A stretch of DNA of 64,000 nt from Acidovorax sp. GBBC 1281 (GTDB lineage: Bacteria; Pseudomonadota; Gammaproteobacteria; Burkholderiales; Burkholderiaceae_C). Under the pieces are notes generated by a model that had not been told where the DNA came from, made no database searches, and saw nothing but the letters and a program-made list of their open reading frames with translations. The stretch spans positions 2,994,001 to 3,058,000 of the forward strand of contig NZ_CP097269.1 of NCBI RefSeq assembly GCF_028473645.1, written 5' to 3'. A program made the translations under genes and the position numbers. Below, piece by piece: positions 1 to 8,730 of the stretch. Within the stretch, counting starts at the first letter, position 1. Each line of letters opens with the position of its first letter.

Positions 1-1950
1 TTACCTGCCCCGCCGTCCAGCGTGTCATCGCCCGCCGCGCCATACAGGGCGTCGTCGCCTCCATTGCCCTGGATCGTGTCGTTGCCGGACGTGCCAACGA
101 TGGTGTCGGCAGCATTGGTGCCCGTGAGCATCCGTTGCGTCATCGCCGCCAGGTCCCATACCGTGCCGTCGGCGAACTGAATCTGCTGCACCGAACTGTC
201 CGTCGCCACCGGATCACCGTTCTGCACGTTACCGAAAAACCCGTTGACGATCACCTTGTCGCTCGTGCCGGCGATGGACACCTCCAGCGCGCTGTTGTAC
301 AAGGCCCGTTCCGTGTCATACACACGGCGCAGGATCACCTCCGAGGCCTGCACCCCGTCCTTGAGCTGCAGCACGCCGGTCTTGCCGTCATTGGCCTTGG
401 TTTCGATCACGTCCTGCCCGTCACCCTTGCCGAAGCGGTAGGTGTTGGCACCCGCTCCACCATTGAGCCGGTCGTTGCCTGCCCCGCCGTCCAGCGTGTC
501 ATCGCCCGCCGCGCCATACAGGGCATCATCGCCTCCATTGCCGTGGATCGTGTCGTTGCTTGACGTGCCAACGATGAGATCGGCGCCATTGGTGCCCGTA
601 AGCATCCGTTGCGTCATCGCGGCCAGGTCCCATACCGTGCCGTCGGCGAACTGGATCTGCTGCACCGAGCTGTCCGTCGCCACTGGATCGCCGTTCTGCA
701 CATTACCGAAAAACCCGTTGACGACCACCTTGTCGTTCGTGCCAGCGATCGATACTTCCAGCGCACTGTTGTACAAGGAACGATCGGTGTCATACACGCG
801 ACGCAGGATCAGCTCCGAGGCCTGCACCCCCTCCTTGAACTGCAGCACGCCGGTCTTGCCATCGCTGCCGTCGCGCTTGAACGCGATGGTGTCCTGGCCA
901 TCGCCCTTGCCGAAGCGGTAGGTGTTGGCCCCCGCCCCGCCATCGAGCCGGTCATTGCCCGCACCGCCGTCGAGCACGTCGTCGCCTGTCGCACCGTCCA
1001 GCAGGTCATCACCCGCACCGCCGTACAGCACGTCATCGCCCGCCGCGCCGTAAAGGGCGTCGTTGCCTCCATTGCCGTGGAGCGTGTCGTTGCCGGACGT
1101 ACCGACGATGGTGTCGGCGGCATCCGTGCCGTTGAGCATCCGTTGCGTCATCGCCGCCAGGTCCCACACCGTGCCGTCGGCGAACTGGATCTGCTGCACT
1201 GCGCTATCCGTCGCCACCGGATCACCGTTCGCCACGTTCTGAAAGAACCCGTTGATGACCACCTTGTCGTTCGTGCCGGCGATCGACACCTCCAGCGCGC
1301 CGTTGTAGACGGACCGCTCATAGTCATAGACCCGACGCAGAACCAGCTCCGAGGCCTGCACGCCGTCCTTGAACCGCAGCACGCCGATGCTGCCGTCGCT
1401 GGCCTTGCGTTCGATCACGTCCTGGCCATCGCCCTTACCGAACCGGTAAGTATCTGCGCCTACTCCGCCGTTCAGCCGATCGTTGCCCGCCCCGCCGTCC
1501 AGCGTGTCGTCGCCCGCCGCGCCGTAGAGGACATCGTCGCCCCCGTTGCCACGGATCGTGTCGTTGCCGGACGTACCGACGATGAGGTCGGCTCCATCGG
1601 TGCCCATGAGCATCCGCTGCGTCATCGCGGCCAAGTCCCACACCGTGCCGTCGGCGAACTGGAAGCGCTGCACTGAACTGTCGGTCGCCACCGGGTCGCC
1701 ATTGCCGTTCTGCACGTTATCGAAAAACCCGTTGATGACCACCTTGTCGTTCGTACCAGCGATCGACACCTCCAGCGCGCCATTGTGCACGGACCGCTCA
1801 TAGTCATGGACCCGGCGCAGAACCAAGTCCGAAGCCTGCACGCCCTCCTTGAACCGCAGCACACCGATCTTGCCGTCGTTGACCTTGCGCTCGATCAGAT
1901 CCTGCCCATCCCCCCTACCGAAGCGGTAGGTGTTGGCACCGGCCCCGCCG
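1..1950 (-). repeat. Tandem RTX modules, period 474 bp (one unit 534 bp)
   Basis: A landmark at the module junction (CATCCGTTGCGTC or a close variant) occurs at 129, 603, 1137 and 1611, giving spacings of 474, 534 and 474 bp. All are multiples of three, so the reading frame is kept. Each module encodes a block of GG(A/V)GNDRLNGG-type nonapeptides, then a conserved segment (TYRFGKGDGQD, VIERK, VVINGFF, VQQIQFADGTVWDL, MTQRML). The 60 extra bases in one unit lie in the nonapeptide block. The modules resemble the haemolysin-type calcium-binding-related domain. The array continues beyond the left edge. Confidence 0.88.
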
Positions 1951-4370
1951 TTGAGTCGGTCGTTGCCTGCCCCGCCTTCCAGCATGTCATCGCCCGCACC
2001 GCCGTACAGCTGGTCATCGCCTGCACCGCCCTTCACCTGATCGTCCCCATCCCCGGCCAGGAAGGTGTCATTGCCCGCGCCGCCCAGGTAGAGGTCGTTG
2101 TGGCCCGTTCCCGGAGCAGCACCGGACAGGACCATGCCCGCCAATTCGCCGCGCAACGCATCGCCCGCCGGCAGGGCATCGATCCACTGCGCCAGCGTGC
2201 CCAGCCCGTCGAAGCCCACGGCGGTGAGCAGGTTTCCCTGGTAACGGGTCAATTCCACCAGATCGATCAACCCATCGCGCTCGCTGACTGCCTTGCGGGC
2301 ATCCAGCATGGCAGACAGCCCGGTGGTGTCGAAGCCGACGCCTTGGTCGTCAATGGTGAGCGCCACGCTGTCCAGGTAGGGCTTGAGGCGCGTCTGCACG
2401 ACCAGGGCGCCATAGACGCTTTCGCGCAGTTCGTCGTAGCTTTGGTTGAGCAAGGCGGCCTGGGGGGCGGAAAGGGTGGCCGTGTAGCGACTGATGCCAT
2501 CCGACTCGCCGCCCGAGCCGCCGCCGCCCGGGGACGCCGCGCCGCCCCCACCGCCACCGGAGCCGGTCTGGAACGGAATCTGGAAGAACTTGGTGCCGTT
2601 GAAGACCTCCAGCACGTTCATCCGGCGCAGCAATTGGCGACCGGCTTCGCCCAGGATTTCATCTGACTGGCCCGTGCCGCCGGCCTGGGGGTTGGGCACC
2701 ATCATGCCGGCCACGGAAGTCAGGTTCAGCATTGCCGTGGTGACGTAGGTCGGGTCGGCATCGGGCTTGTCGGCGGTGACCAAACTGCCATGGCCGTCCG
2801 ATACCAAGTCATAGCTTGCAATGCCGTGGATGAGTTTTCCCGAGGTACCGGCCCAGTCGGCGAGCAACTCGTCGATCAGCGCCATCTGCGCATCCCGCGT
2901 GCCCGCTGCCGCGAACCGCCCCACGCTGTCCTGCAGGCCCTGCGCCGCCTCGCCGGGCAAGCTCATCGCCTCGCGCAGATCGCGCACCCATCCGCTGCCG
3001 CCCATCTGGGGCAAGGCACCTGCCGCCGCCGTCACGGCCGGGTCGTCGGAAAACTCGCGGTAGAAATTATTGGAGGCCAGCAGCAGGCTGCCGGTGACCT
3101 CGGCCACGCCGCTCGCCCCGGTGGTGCCGTCGGTGCGGGTGAAGCTACCGCTCAAGGGCTGGGTATTGCCGTTGCCCAGGTTCACATTGCTGGCGGTGCC
3201 CGCCACGCCGATGCGGGCGATGCCCAGGTCGGCCAGGGTGTGCAGTTCGCCCGCCTGGGAGATTCCATCCTGGTTGGTGTCCTTCCAGATGCGCAGTTGC
3301 GAATACACCGCATCGTTGGCGTCGATCACCTTGTCGCCGTTGCCATCCTCTGCCGCCAGGGCCTCGTAGCCGTTGGCATGGTTCTGCGCCCGGCCATCGC
3401 TGCCCACGGGTTTCAAGGTCTGGTCGCCGAACAGTTCGCGCCCGGAGTCGATGACCCCGTTGCCGTTGCGATCCAGCACGACGATGCCGTCATCACCCTT
3501 GATCCAGCCGGTGGCGTTGCGCGTGCCGTCGCCGTAGTGGTCGAACAGGATGGGGCGGGCGGGGTCGATGCCGACGGCTTCGATGCCGTCTCCGTCCAGG
3601 TCCAGGACCAGGGGGTCGCGGGGGAAGACCCAGTTGCGGGCGCTCAGGTACAGGTCGTTGGCGATCCGGGCCACCGTGCCGCCCCAATCGCCGAACGTTC
3701 CGGACCATGCCTTGGAGAACACCTCGGTGAAACGCCCGATCTGGGCCCAGTTGGCCACGCCGGGCACCTTGTCGATCCAGTCCTGCGCCATCTGCCGGAT
3801 ATCCGCATCGGGCGACACGCTGGCGTGGCCCACGGTGTTGGCCAGCCCGGTGCTGATCAGCAAAGCGTCGATGCCATCGCCTCCGGTGTCCCGGATGCGG
3901 GTCCACAGCTCTTCCACCGCCTGGTCACCTTGCTGGCGGCGGATGATTTCCATCGGGACGTTCAGGGTCCAGTTTTCCAGGGTGAGGCCGCTTTTTTCGA
4001 AGGCTGATTTGTGGAAATCCGCAGTCTCATCAAATTTCACATCGCGGCTCAATATACCGTTCTCATTTTCTGCGACTACAATCAATGTATCGATATATCC
4101 TAAAGACATATTTAAGCGGATCGCATCGATTTGAGCGGGCGTCAGATTGCGGCAAGCATCGCCCCCGAGGCCAATCATGGCTGTGCCGCCAAGATAATCC
4201 AGCGCCGACTGCCCCGTGATGGTATTGCCGGTGGCTACGCCCAATGCCCAGCCTGCGTAGTTGTAACCTTGGGAATAGAGATCGGAGTAAACCACTCGGG
4301 CGGCACTCACGCCTCCCGTTTCAATAGCATGACGATAAGACGTTAATTGCGAAACTGTCAGGTTATTCAT
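1..4370 (-). CDS. Giant RTX-family calcium-binding protein, C-terminus off the left edge
   Basis: Translating the minus strand from the ATG at 4370 (preceded by AAGGGAAGAT) gives an open frame of about 1456 codons that leaves the window without a stop. Residues 1-250 form an N-terminal domain I do not recognise. From about residue 250 there are EF-hand-like loops (LDLDGDGIE, DRNGNGVID, DGNGDKVID, DTNQDG). A glycine-rich linker lies near residues 604-625. From about residue 757 there are GGAGNDxLxGG nonapeptides, followed by tandem modules of about 158 residues. Such proteins are typically exported by type I secretion and fold on binding Ca2+ outside the cell, and the hlyB and hlyD genes upstream on the same strand fit that. 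Whether it is a toxin, adhesin or enzyme cannot be told, because the C-terminus and secretion signal are missing. A 683-bp stretch of the core is duplicated at 5775-6457. Confidence 0.9.
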   Translation of the reverse strand, partial: MNNLTVSQLTSYRHAIETGGVSAARVVYSDLYSQGYNYAGWALGVATGNTITGQSALDYLGGTAMIGLGGDACRNLTPAQIDAIRLNMSLGYIDTLIVVAENENGILSRDVKFDETADFHKSAFEKSGLTLENWTLNVPMEIIRRQQGDQAVEELWTRIRDTGGDGIDALLISTGLANTVGHASVSPDADIRQMAQDWIDKVPGVANWAQIGRFTEVFSKAWSGTFGDWGGTVARIANDLYLSARNWVFPRDPLVLDLDGDGIEAVGIDPARPILFDHYGDGTRNATGWIKGDDGIVVLDRNGNGVIDSGRELFGDQTLKPVGSDGRAQNHANGYEALAAEDGNGDKVIDANDAVYSQLRIWKDTNQDGISQAGELHTLADLGIARIGVAGTASNVNLGNGNTQPLSGSFTRTDGTTGASGVAEVTGSLLLASNNFYREFSDDPAVTAAAGALPQMGGSGWVRDLREAMSLPGEAAQGLQDSVGRFAAAGTRDAQMALIDELLADWAGTSGKLIHGIASYDLVSDGHGSLVTADKPDADPTYVTTAMLNLTSVAGMMVPNPQAGGTGQSDEILGEAGRQLLRRMNVLEVFNGTKFFQIPFQTGSGGGGGGAASPGGGGSGGESDGISRYTATLSAPQAALLNQSYDELRESVYGALVVQTRLKPYLDSVALTIDDQGVGFDTTGLSAMLDARKAVSERDGLIDLVELTRYQGNLLTAVGFDGLGTLAQWIDALPAGDALRGELAGMVLSGAAPGTGHNDLYLGGAGNDTFLAGDGDDQVKGGAGDDQLYGGAGDDMLEGGAGNDRLNGGAGANTYRFGRGDGQDLIERKVNDGKIGVLRFKEGVQASDLVLRRVHDYERSVHNGALEVSIAGTNDKVVINGFFDNVQNGNGDPVATDSSVQRFQFADGTVWDLAAMTQRMLMGTDGADLIVGTSGNDTIRGNGGDDVLYGAAGDDTLDGGAGNDRLNGGVGADTYRFGKGDGQDVIERKASDGSIGVLRFKDGVQASELVLRRVYDYERSVYNGALEVSIAGTNDKVVINGFFQNVANGDPVATDSAVQQIQFADGTVWDLAAMTQRMLNGTDAADTIVGTSGNDTLHGNGGNDALYGAAGDDVLYGGAGDDLLDGATGDDVLDGGAGNDRLDGGAGANTYRFGKGDGQDTIAFKRDGSDGKTGVLQFKEGVQASELILRRVYDTDRSLYNSALEVSIAGTNDKVVVNGFFGNVQNGDPVATDSSVQQIQFADGTVWDLAAMTQRMLTGTNGADLIVGTSSNDTIHGNGGDDALYGAAGDDTLDGGAGNDRLNGGAGANTYRFGKGDGQDVIETKANDGKTGVLQLKDGVQASEVILRRVYDTERALYNSALEVSIAGTSDKVIVNGFFGNVQNGDPVATDSSVQQIQFADGTVWDLAAMTQRMLTGTNAADTIVGTSGNDTIQGNGGDDALYGAAGDDTLDGGAG
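2940..3622. repeat. Copy 1 of a 683-bp direct duplication
   Basis: This stretch of the intact RTX gene matches 5775-6457 at a constant offset of 2835 bp with no difference I could find by eye. It covers the EF-hand-like core (about residues 250-475 of the RTX protein). Both flanks diverge abruptly. Identity at third codon positions implies a recent copy or gene conversion. Confidence 0.9.
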
Positions 4371-4395
4371 ATCTTCCCTTTCAAAAATATTGGTA

Positions 4396-5247
4396 TCAAT
4401 TCTTCTCATTCACCGAAAAACCCAGGACTGTTTTTTTGACCTTTTCCTGAATCTGCTGCCATTCGGGGAGCAACCCCCGCCGATAACTAACGGTGACCGA
4501 TGTGCGCATCTCCGGTTCTAGATCAAAGAATTGCTTACATGGAGGTGACGGGATTTCCAAATTGCTACATTTGATAAATGTCTCTATTTTTCCAGCATCA
4601 TTCCTTTTGATGAAAATATCCTCAGCATTGCGATGTTCTCGGGCTGGTTTTCCTTCCTTAGGGTCCACGCCAACGAGCGCATAAACCTCCAGTCCGTGCT
4701 CCTTTTCTTTTAATTTTTCATATGTATTCCACCAATATTTTGATACTGAATCAATAGATCCTTTTCCTATTCGGTCAGCACTTCCAGCGCCGTTATATAT
4801 TTCACCAGAATTAAATCCAACATGAATCCATTGATTGGTCGCCAGTCTCCTTTTTTTATAGTCATCCCATAATTCAGGCGTACTCTTTCCCGCCATGTCG
4901 GGATAGCGCACGTCAAAGCCAAAACTCGTGATTCTGGATTCCTGCGTCCTGACAGGCTTCGGCCCTTTTCGCTTTTCCCCCCAACCTGGGTCGCCGTCAT
5001 ATTCCACGTACTCCGCAAAATACGGTGGAATCGCCACGGGCACCCCGCCCAGATTCGCGCGCACCGTGCGGTCGGTGTATTGCGCTGCCGCCATTTCCGG
5101 TGGCTGAAAGCCTGCGGCAAAGGCGTTGTTTCCGACTCTGGCCAACCGCCATGCCACATAGCCCATGTACAGAATCATCAACGCCAGCACGACGATGATC
5201 CATCGCCCCTTGCGCGGCACCTTGCTTTTCTTAAAAACCGAATCCAT
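4396..5247 (-). CDS. Single-pass membrane protein of unknown function beside the RTX gene
   Basis: The 283-residue protein begins at an ATG with AAAGGGAG about 9 nt upstream. Residues 1-15 are basic, residues 16-35 form one hydrophobic helix, and the remaining 245 or so residues are polar, so a type II inner-membrane protein facing the periplasm is likely. I recognise no domain. Two cysteines near residues 226 and 235 could pair. The stop lies 25 bp before the RTX start on the same strand, so the two genes are probably co-transcribed. The 3' half is more AT-rich than its neighbours, a hint of recent transfer. An immunity or partner role for the RTX product is a guess from position only. Confidence 0.75.
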   Translation of the reverse strand: MDSVFKKSKVPRKGRWIIVVLALMILYMGYVAWRLARVGNNAFAAGFQPPEMAAAQYTDRTVRANLGGVPVAIPPYFAEYVEYDGDPGWGEKRKGPKPVRTQESRITSFGFDVRYPDMAGKSTPELWDDYKKRRLATNQWIHVGFNSGEIYNGAGSADRIGKGSIDSVSKYWWNTYEKLKEKEHGLEVYALVGVDPKEGKPAREHRNAEDIFIKRNDAGKIETFIKCSNLEIPSPPCKQFFDLEPEMRTSVTVSYRRGLLPEWQQIQEKVKKTVLGFSVNEKN

Positions 5248-5299
5248 TACCAGAACTCCCTTTCACGTTGAAACACCGTTGAGAAATTATTCAAGATTC

Positions 5300-5491
5300 A
5301 CATTCCTTCCGTTTCATCGAAACCCGATTTCAAAGCACTGGCGGTCAACCCGCAAGGCTTTGAAACCGGTTCCAGTTCACAAGGCGCTCGGATTTTCCGC
5401 GTTCGTCCGGGTGTTTTCGAGGTTTTTTGCATGAAATCCCTTTCATCCCGGCGTATCGATTGCCTACCTTGCTCTTTTTTCGATAGCAATT
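5300..5491. repeat. Intergenic repeat, copy A
   Basis: It aligns by eye with 5619-5767 in the same orientation, at roughly 80 percent identity outside one insertion. It ends in TTGCTCTTTTTTCGATAGCA, a relative of the short GCTAT...ATAGC palindromes seen elsewhere in the window. Confidence 0.6.
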
Positions 5492-5618
5492 TCCTAGCAT
5501 GAGGCGCCAGCGACGCCGATAGGGGGGGCCGGACCCACCGGGACACCGCGCAACCATGACGCGCTTCCAGTGGCTGGGATGTTCATGTGAACAATAAATT
5601 ACGTTACTTTGAAGTCTA

Positions 5619-5767
5619 CATCCTTTGCGTTGCATCGAAACCCATTTCAAAGCCCTGTCGGCCTGCCCACAAGGCTTTGAAACGGGTTCCCGTTTGTTTT
5701 TTGCATGAAATCCCCTTCATGCCGGCGTATTGATTGCCTGTTTTGCTCTTCTTTTGATAGCAATTTG
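5619..5767. repeat. Intergenic repeat, copy B
   Basis: This is the direct partner of 5300-5491, without the insertion near the centre. It ends with TTGCTCTTCTTTTGATAGCA only a few bases before the duplicated RTX core begins, so the recombination that truncated the second RTX gene probably used or created this junction. Confidence 0.6.
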
Positions 5768-5774
5768 ATATGGA

Positions 5775-6457
5775 CTGCGCCGCCTCGCCGGGCAAGCTCA
5801 TCGCCTCGCGCAGATCGCGCACCCATCCGCTGCCGCCCATCTGGGGCAAGGCACCTGCCGCCGCCGTCACGGCCGGGTCGTCGGAAAACTCGCGGTAGAA
5901 ATTATTGGAGGCCAGCAGCAGGCTGCCGGTGACCTCGGCCACGCCGCTCGCCCCGGTGGTGCCGTCGGTGCGGGTGAAGCTACCGCTCAAGGGCTGGGTA
6001 TTGCCGTTGCCCAGGTTCACATTGCTGGCGGTGCCCGCCACGCCGATGCGGGCGATGCCCAGGTCGGCCAGGGTGTGCAGTTCGCCCGCCTGGGAGATTC
6101 CATCCTGGTTGGTGTCCTTCCAGATGCGCAGTTGCGAATACACCGCATCGTTGGCGTCGATCACCTTGTCGCCGTTGCCATCCTCTGCCGCCAGGGCCTC
6201 GTAGCCGTTGGCATGGTTCTGCGCCCGGCCATCGCTGCCCACGGGTTTCAAGGTCTGGTCGCCGAACAGTTCGCGCCCGGAGTCGATGACCCCGTTGCCG
6301 TTGCGATCCAGCACGACGATGCCGTCATCACCCTTGATCCAGCCGGTGGCGTTGCGCGTGCCGTCGCCGTAGTGGTCGAACAGGATGGGGCGGGCGGGGT
6401 CGATGCCGACGGCTTCGATGCCGTCTCCGTCCAGGTCCAGGACCAGGGGGTCGCGGG
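5775..6457. repeat. Copy 2 of the 683-bp direct duplication
   Basis: This copy matches 2940-3622. It carries the same coding phase on the minus strand but lacks everything downstream, including the RTX nonapeptide array. Confidence 0.9.
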
Positions 6458-6554
6458 ATGGAGCCCAGCTTTTTGCGGCGAGATAGTCCGTATTTGTGCC
6501 CAAAGATATAGCATTCAAAACACTATTTGCCGTATATCCATTTTGATTTGCAAC
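5775..6554 (-). pseudogene. Core fragment of a second RTX gene
   Basis: Read on the minus strand from 6554, 260 codons are open. The first 32 or so (beginning VANQNGYTANSV) are unique. The rest is the 683-bp core shared with the intact RTX gene, including all the EF-hand-like loops. At 5775 similarity stops within LPGEAAQ and the frame runs into the intergenic repeat, stopping at 5616. No start or ribosome site belongs to it, because an IS903-type element ends exactly at 6555. It is best read as the middle of a gene whose 5' end survives at 8767-9168. Confidence 0.82.
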
Positions 6555-6702
6555 GGCTTTGTTGCACAAATCGCGATGCTGATGCCCGTAGACTGACTGC
6601 GTGACAGAGACGAAGAACAGGCAGCGGAGCAAGTACCGCACGACGAACTGGAAGGCGTACAACGCGGCGCTGAAAGCGCGAGGCTCGTTGACGATGTGGC
6701 TA

Positions 6703-7861
6703 GTGTCCTGTCCCGTTAATTCGCAGGCACGATAGCTGCATGGTTTCGGGCCATCCTTGAGGTGCCGCCATGCCCAATGCAACGACCCGAACAGAAATTG
6801 CGCTTAGTGAAGTGGAGCGCGCGGAACTGACGTCCATGGCGCGATCACGTTCGCTGCCAGCGGCGTTGTCGCTCAGGGCGCGCATCGTGCTGACTTGCGA
6901 AGGCACAGATAAAGCCAGCACCGCGGTTGCGCAGGCTCTGGGGATCAGTCGTAGCACTGTCACCAAGTGGCGCGGGCGCTATGCGCGCCATCGCATTGCA
7001 GGGCTTTACGACGAGTTGCGCCCGGGTCGCCCCCGCACGGTAGATGACGAGCGTGTTGCTGAGTTGATTACCAAGACGTTGCACACCAAGCCTGCTGATG
7101 GGGGTACCCACTGGAGCACCCGCACGCTGGCCGCCGATACGGGCATCAGCAAGAGCACGGTGGCGCGCTATCTGCAGACCTTCAACCTCAAGCCGCACCG
7201 GGCCGACAGCTTCAAGCTGTCGACCGATCCGCTGTTCATCGAGAAGCTGCGCGACGTTGTGGGGCTGTACCTGAACCCACCTGACAACGCGCTGGTGCTG
7301 TGCGTGGACGAGAAGAGCCAATGCCAAGCTTTGGAGCGTACGCAGCCGATGCTGCCAATGGGGTTTGGCTATGTCGAAGGTGTCACGCACGACTACGTGC
7401 GCCACGGCACCACCACCTTGTTCGCGGCCCTGAACGTGATGAATGGCCAAGTGATCGCGCAGTGCCGGCCCCGGCATCGTCATCAAGAGTTCCTTGCCTT
7501 CCTGCGCGCCATCGACAAGGCAGTGCCCGACGAACTGGATGTGCACTGCATAGCTGATAACTACGCCAGCCACAAGCATCCAAAGGTGCGCGCTTGGTTG
7601 GCCGAGCGGCCTCGCTGGCACATGCACTTCGTTCCGACCTATTCAAGCTGGCTCAATCAGGTCGAGCGCTTCTTCTCGATCATCACCACGCGGGCAATCC
7701 GCCGTGGCTCGTTCACCAGCGTGAAGGATCTGATCAACAAGATCGACACATTCATCGCGAATTACAACCAGTCCTGCCAGCCGTTTACTTGGACAGCTAC
7801 AGCAGACTCCATCCTCGAAAAACTCGCCAGACTATGCGGGCGAATTAACGGGACAGGACAC
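6703..7861 (+). mobile_element. IS630-family element inserted at TA
   Basis: The ends are perfect 22-bp inverted repeats (6703-6724 and 7840-7861; outer part GTGTCCTGTCCCGTTAATTC), flanked on both sides by TA (6701-6702, 7862-7863), the target duplication expected for IS630/Tc1 elements. The 1159-bp element carries one intact transposase gene. The clean ends and intact gene suggest a recent insertion that could still move. Confidence 0.95.
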
Positions 7862-7864
7862 TAG
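6770..7864 (+). CDS. IS630-family transposase
   Basis: The 364-residue protein has a helix-turn-helix (about residues 49-67, TAVAQALGISRSTVTKWRG) that should bind the terminal repeats, then a DDE domain: D in CVDEKSQ, D in IADNYASHK and E in NQVERFF. The ATG at 6770 is preceded by GAGGTG. The reading frame runs through the right terminal repeat. Its TAG stop is made from the duplicated TA plus the first flanking G, so the target site completes the gene. The enzyme should catalyse cut-and-paste transposition into TA. Confidence 0.95.
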   Translation: MPNATTRTEIALSEVERAELTSMARSRSLPAALSLRARIVLTCEGTDKASTAVAQALGISRSTVTKWRGRYARHRIAGLYDELRPGRPRTVDDERVAELITKTLHTKPADGGTHWSTRTLAADTGISKSTVARYLQTFNLKPHRADSFKLSTDPLFIEKLRDVVGLYLNPPDNALVLCVDEKSQCQALERTQPMLPMGFGYVEGVTHDYVRHGTTTLFAALNVMNGQVIAQCRPRHRHQEFLAFLRAIDKAVPDELDVHCIADNYASHKHPKVRAWLAERPRWHMHFVPTYSSWLNQVERFFSIITTRAIRRGSFTSVKDLINKIDTFIANYNQSCQPFTWTATADSILEKLARLCGRINGTGH

Positions 7865-8730
7865 ATGAGGGCATGCAGTGGTTTGGCACGCCGACCGGCA
7901 GGCGTGGACGCAGCCGAACCTTCTCGGACGCAGCAATCCAGTTCTGCCTGAGCATCAAGTGCCTGTTCGGCCAGCCCTTGCGACAGGCGCTGGGCATGGT
8001 GCAGAGCCTGCTGCGGCTGGCAAAGCTGGACTGGCCGGTACCTGACTTCAGCACTGTTTGCCGGCGCCAAAAGACCTTGCAGGTCGAACTGAGCTACCAG
8101 CGAACCAACTCGCCGCTGCAGTTGCTGGTGGACAGCACCGGCATCAAGTTCCTGGGCGAAGGAGAGTGGAAACGCAAGAAGCATGGTGCTGAATACCGGC
8201 GCGAATGGCGCAAGGTCCATCTGGGCATCGACGCGCAGACGCTGGAAATACGCGCCATCGAGGTGACCAGCAACGCCATTGGGGATGCGCCGATGTTGCC
8301 CGGGTTGCTGGCTCAGATTCCCACTGACGAATCCATCGAAAGCGTCAGTGCCGATGGCGCCTACGACACGCGCGCCTGCCTGGACGCCATTGCCGAGCGG
8401 CACGCGATGGCGGTGATCCCGCCCCGCAAGAACGCCAGCCATTGGAAGAAGTCGAGTCCGGGCTCGGCGCATCGTAATGAGGCCATTCGGGCGTGCCAGC
8501 GCCTGGGTCGCGGCATTTGGAAGAAGTGGAGCGGCTACCACCGGCGCAGCCTTGTGGAGACGAAGATGCACTGCTTCAAGCGACTGGGCGAACGGGTGAT
8601 CGCGCGCACGTTCGACCGCCAGGTTGTGGAGCTGCATGTCCGCGTGGCCTTGCTCAATCGGTTCAGTCAGATCGGCCGTCCTCACACCGTGTCGGTGACT
8701 GCTGTGGCATAGGTCCGTCTGGGGTTGGGG

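Larger units (their letters stand above)
5248..5774. other. Gene-poor interval holding two diverged repeat copies
   Basis: No convincing gene is visible. The interval holds two direct copies of an intergenic repeat, at about 5300-5491 and 5619-5767. Both share TTTCATCGAAACCC- and GCAAGGCTTTGAAAC-like blocks, a GCATGAAATCCC block, and an ending of the form TTGCTCTT...TTYGATAGCAA. Copy A carries about 50 extra bases in the middle. Copy B abuts the broken RTX core at 5775. Confidence 0.65.
6601..8712 (+). pseudogene. IS903-type transposase, split by the inner IS
   Basis: The 5' part is 34 codons from a GTG at 6601 to 6702 (NWKAYNAALKARGSLTMWL). The 3' part resumes at 7864 (DEGMQWFG...) and runs to 8712. 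Deleting 6703-7863 joins them in frame as a protein of about 316 residues. The DDE residues look intact: D in VDSTG, D in ADGAYD, and E in the YHRRSLVE...K signature of IS5-family enzymes. It is inactive as it stands. The long 3' open frame beginning at 7873 is only the remnant, not a separate gene. Confidence 0.88.

Noticed and set aside
1..2100. CRISPR-like regular repetition
   Set aside because: The periodicity is coding (nonapeptides and 158-residue modules) and keeps the reading frame. There are no unique spacers between short direct repeats.
609..4007. Long plus-strand open frames over the RTX gene (for example 609-1676 and 2790-4007)
   Set aside because: They are antisense mirrors of GC-rich, repetitive RTX codons. 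They have no ribosome sites, are full of His, Val, Arg and Ala, and overlap a clear minus-strand gene.
5616..6782. A 388-codon minus-strand frame reading from inside the IS630-family element through the IS903-type left end into the RTX fragment
   Set aside because: Its N-terminus is translated from the ends of two mobile elements and its C-terminus from an intergenic repeat. Only 5775-6554 is RTX-derived.
6845..7627. A 260-codon minus-strand frame over the IS630-family transposase
   Set aside because: It is antisense to an intact DDE transposase and has no family features.
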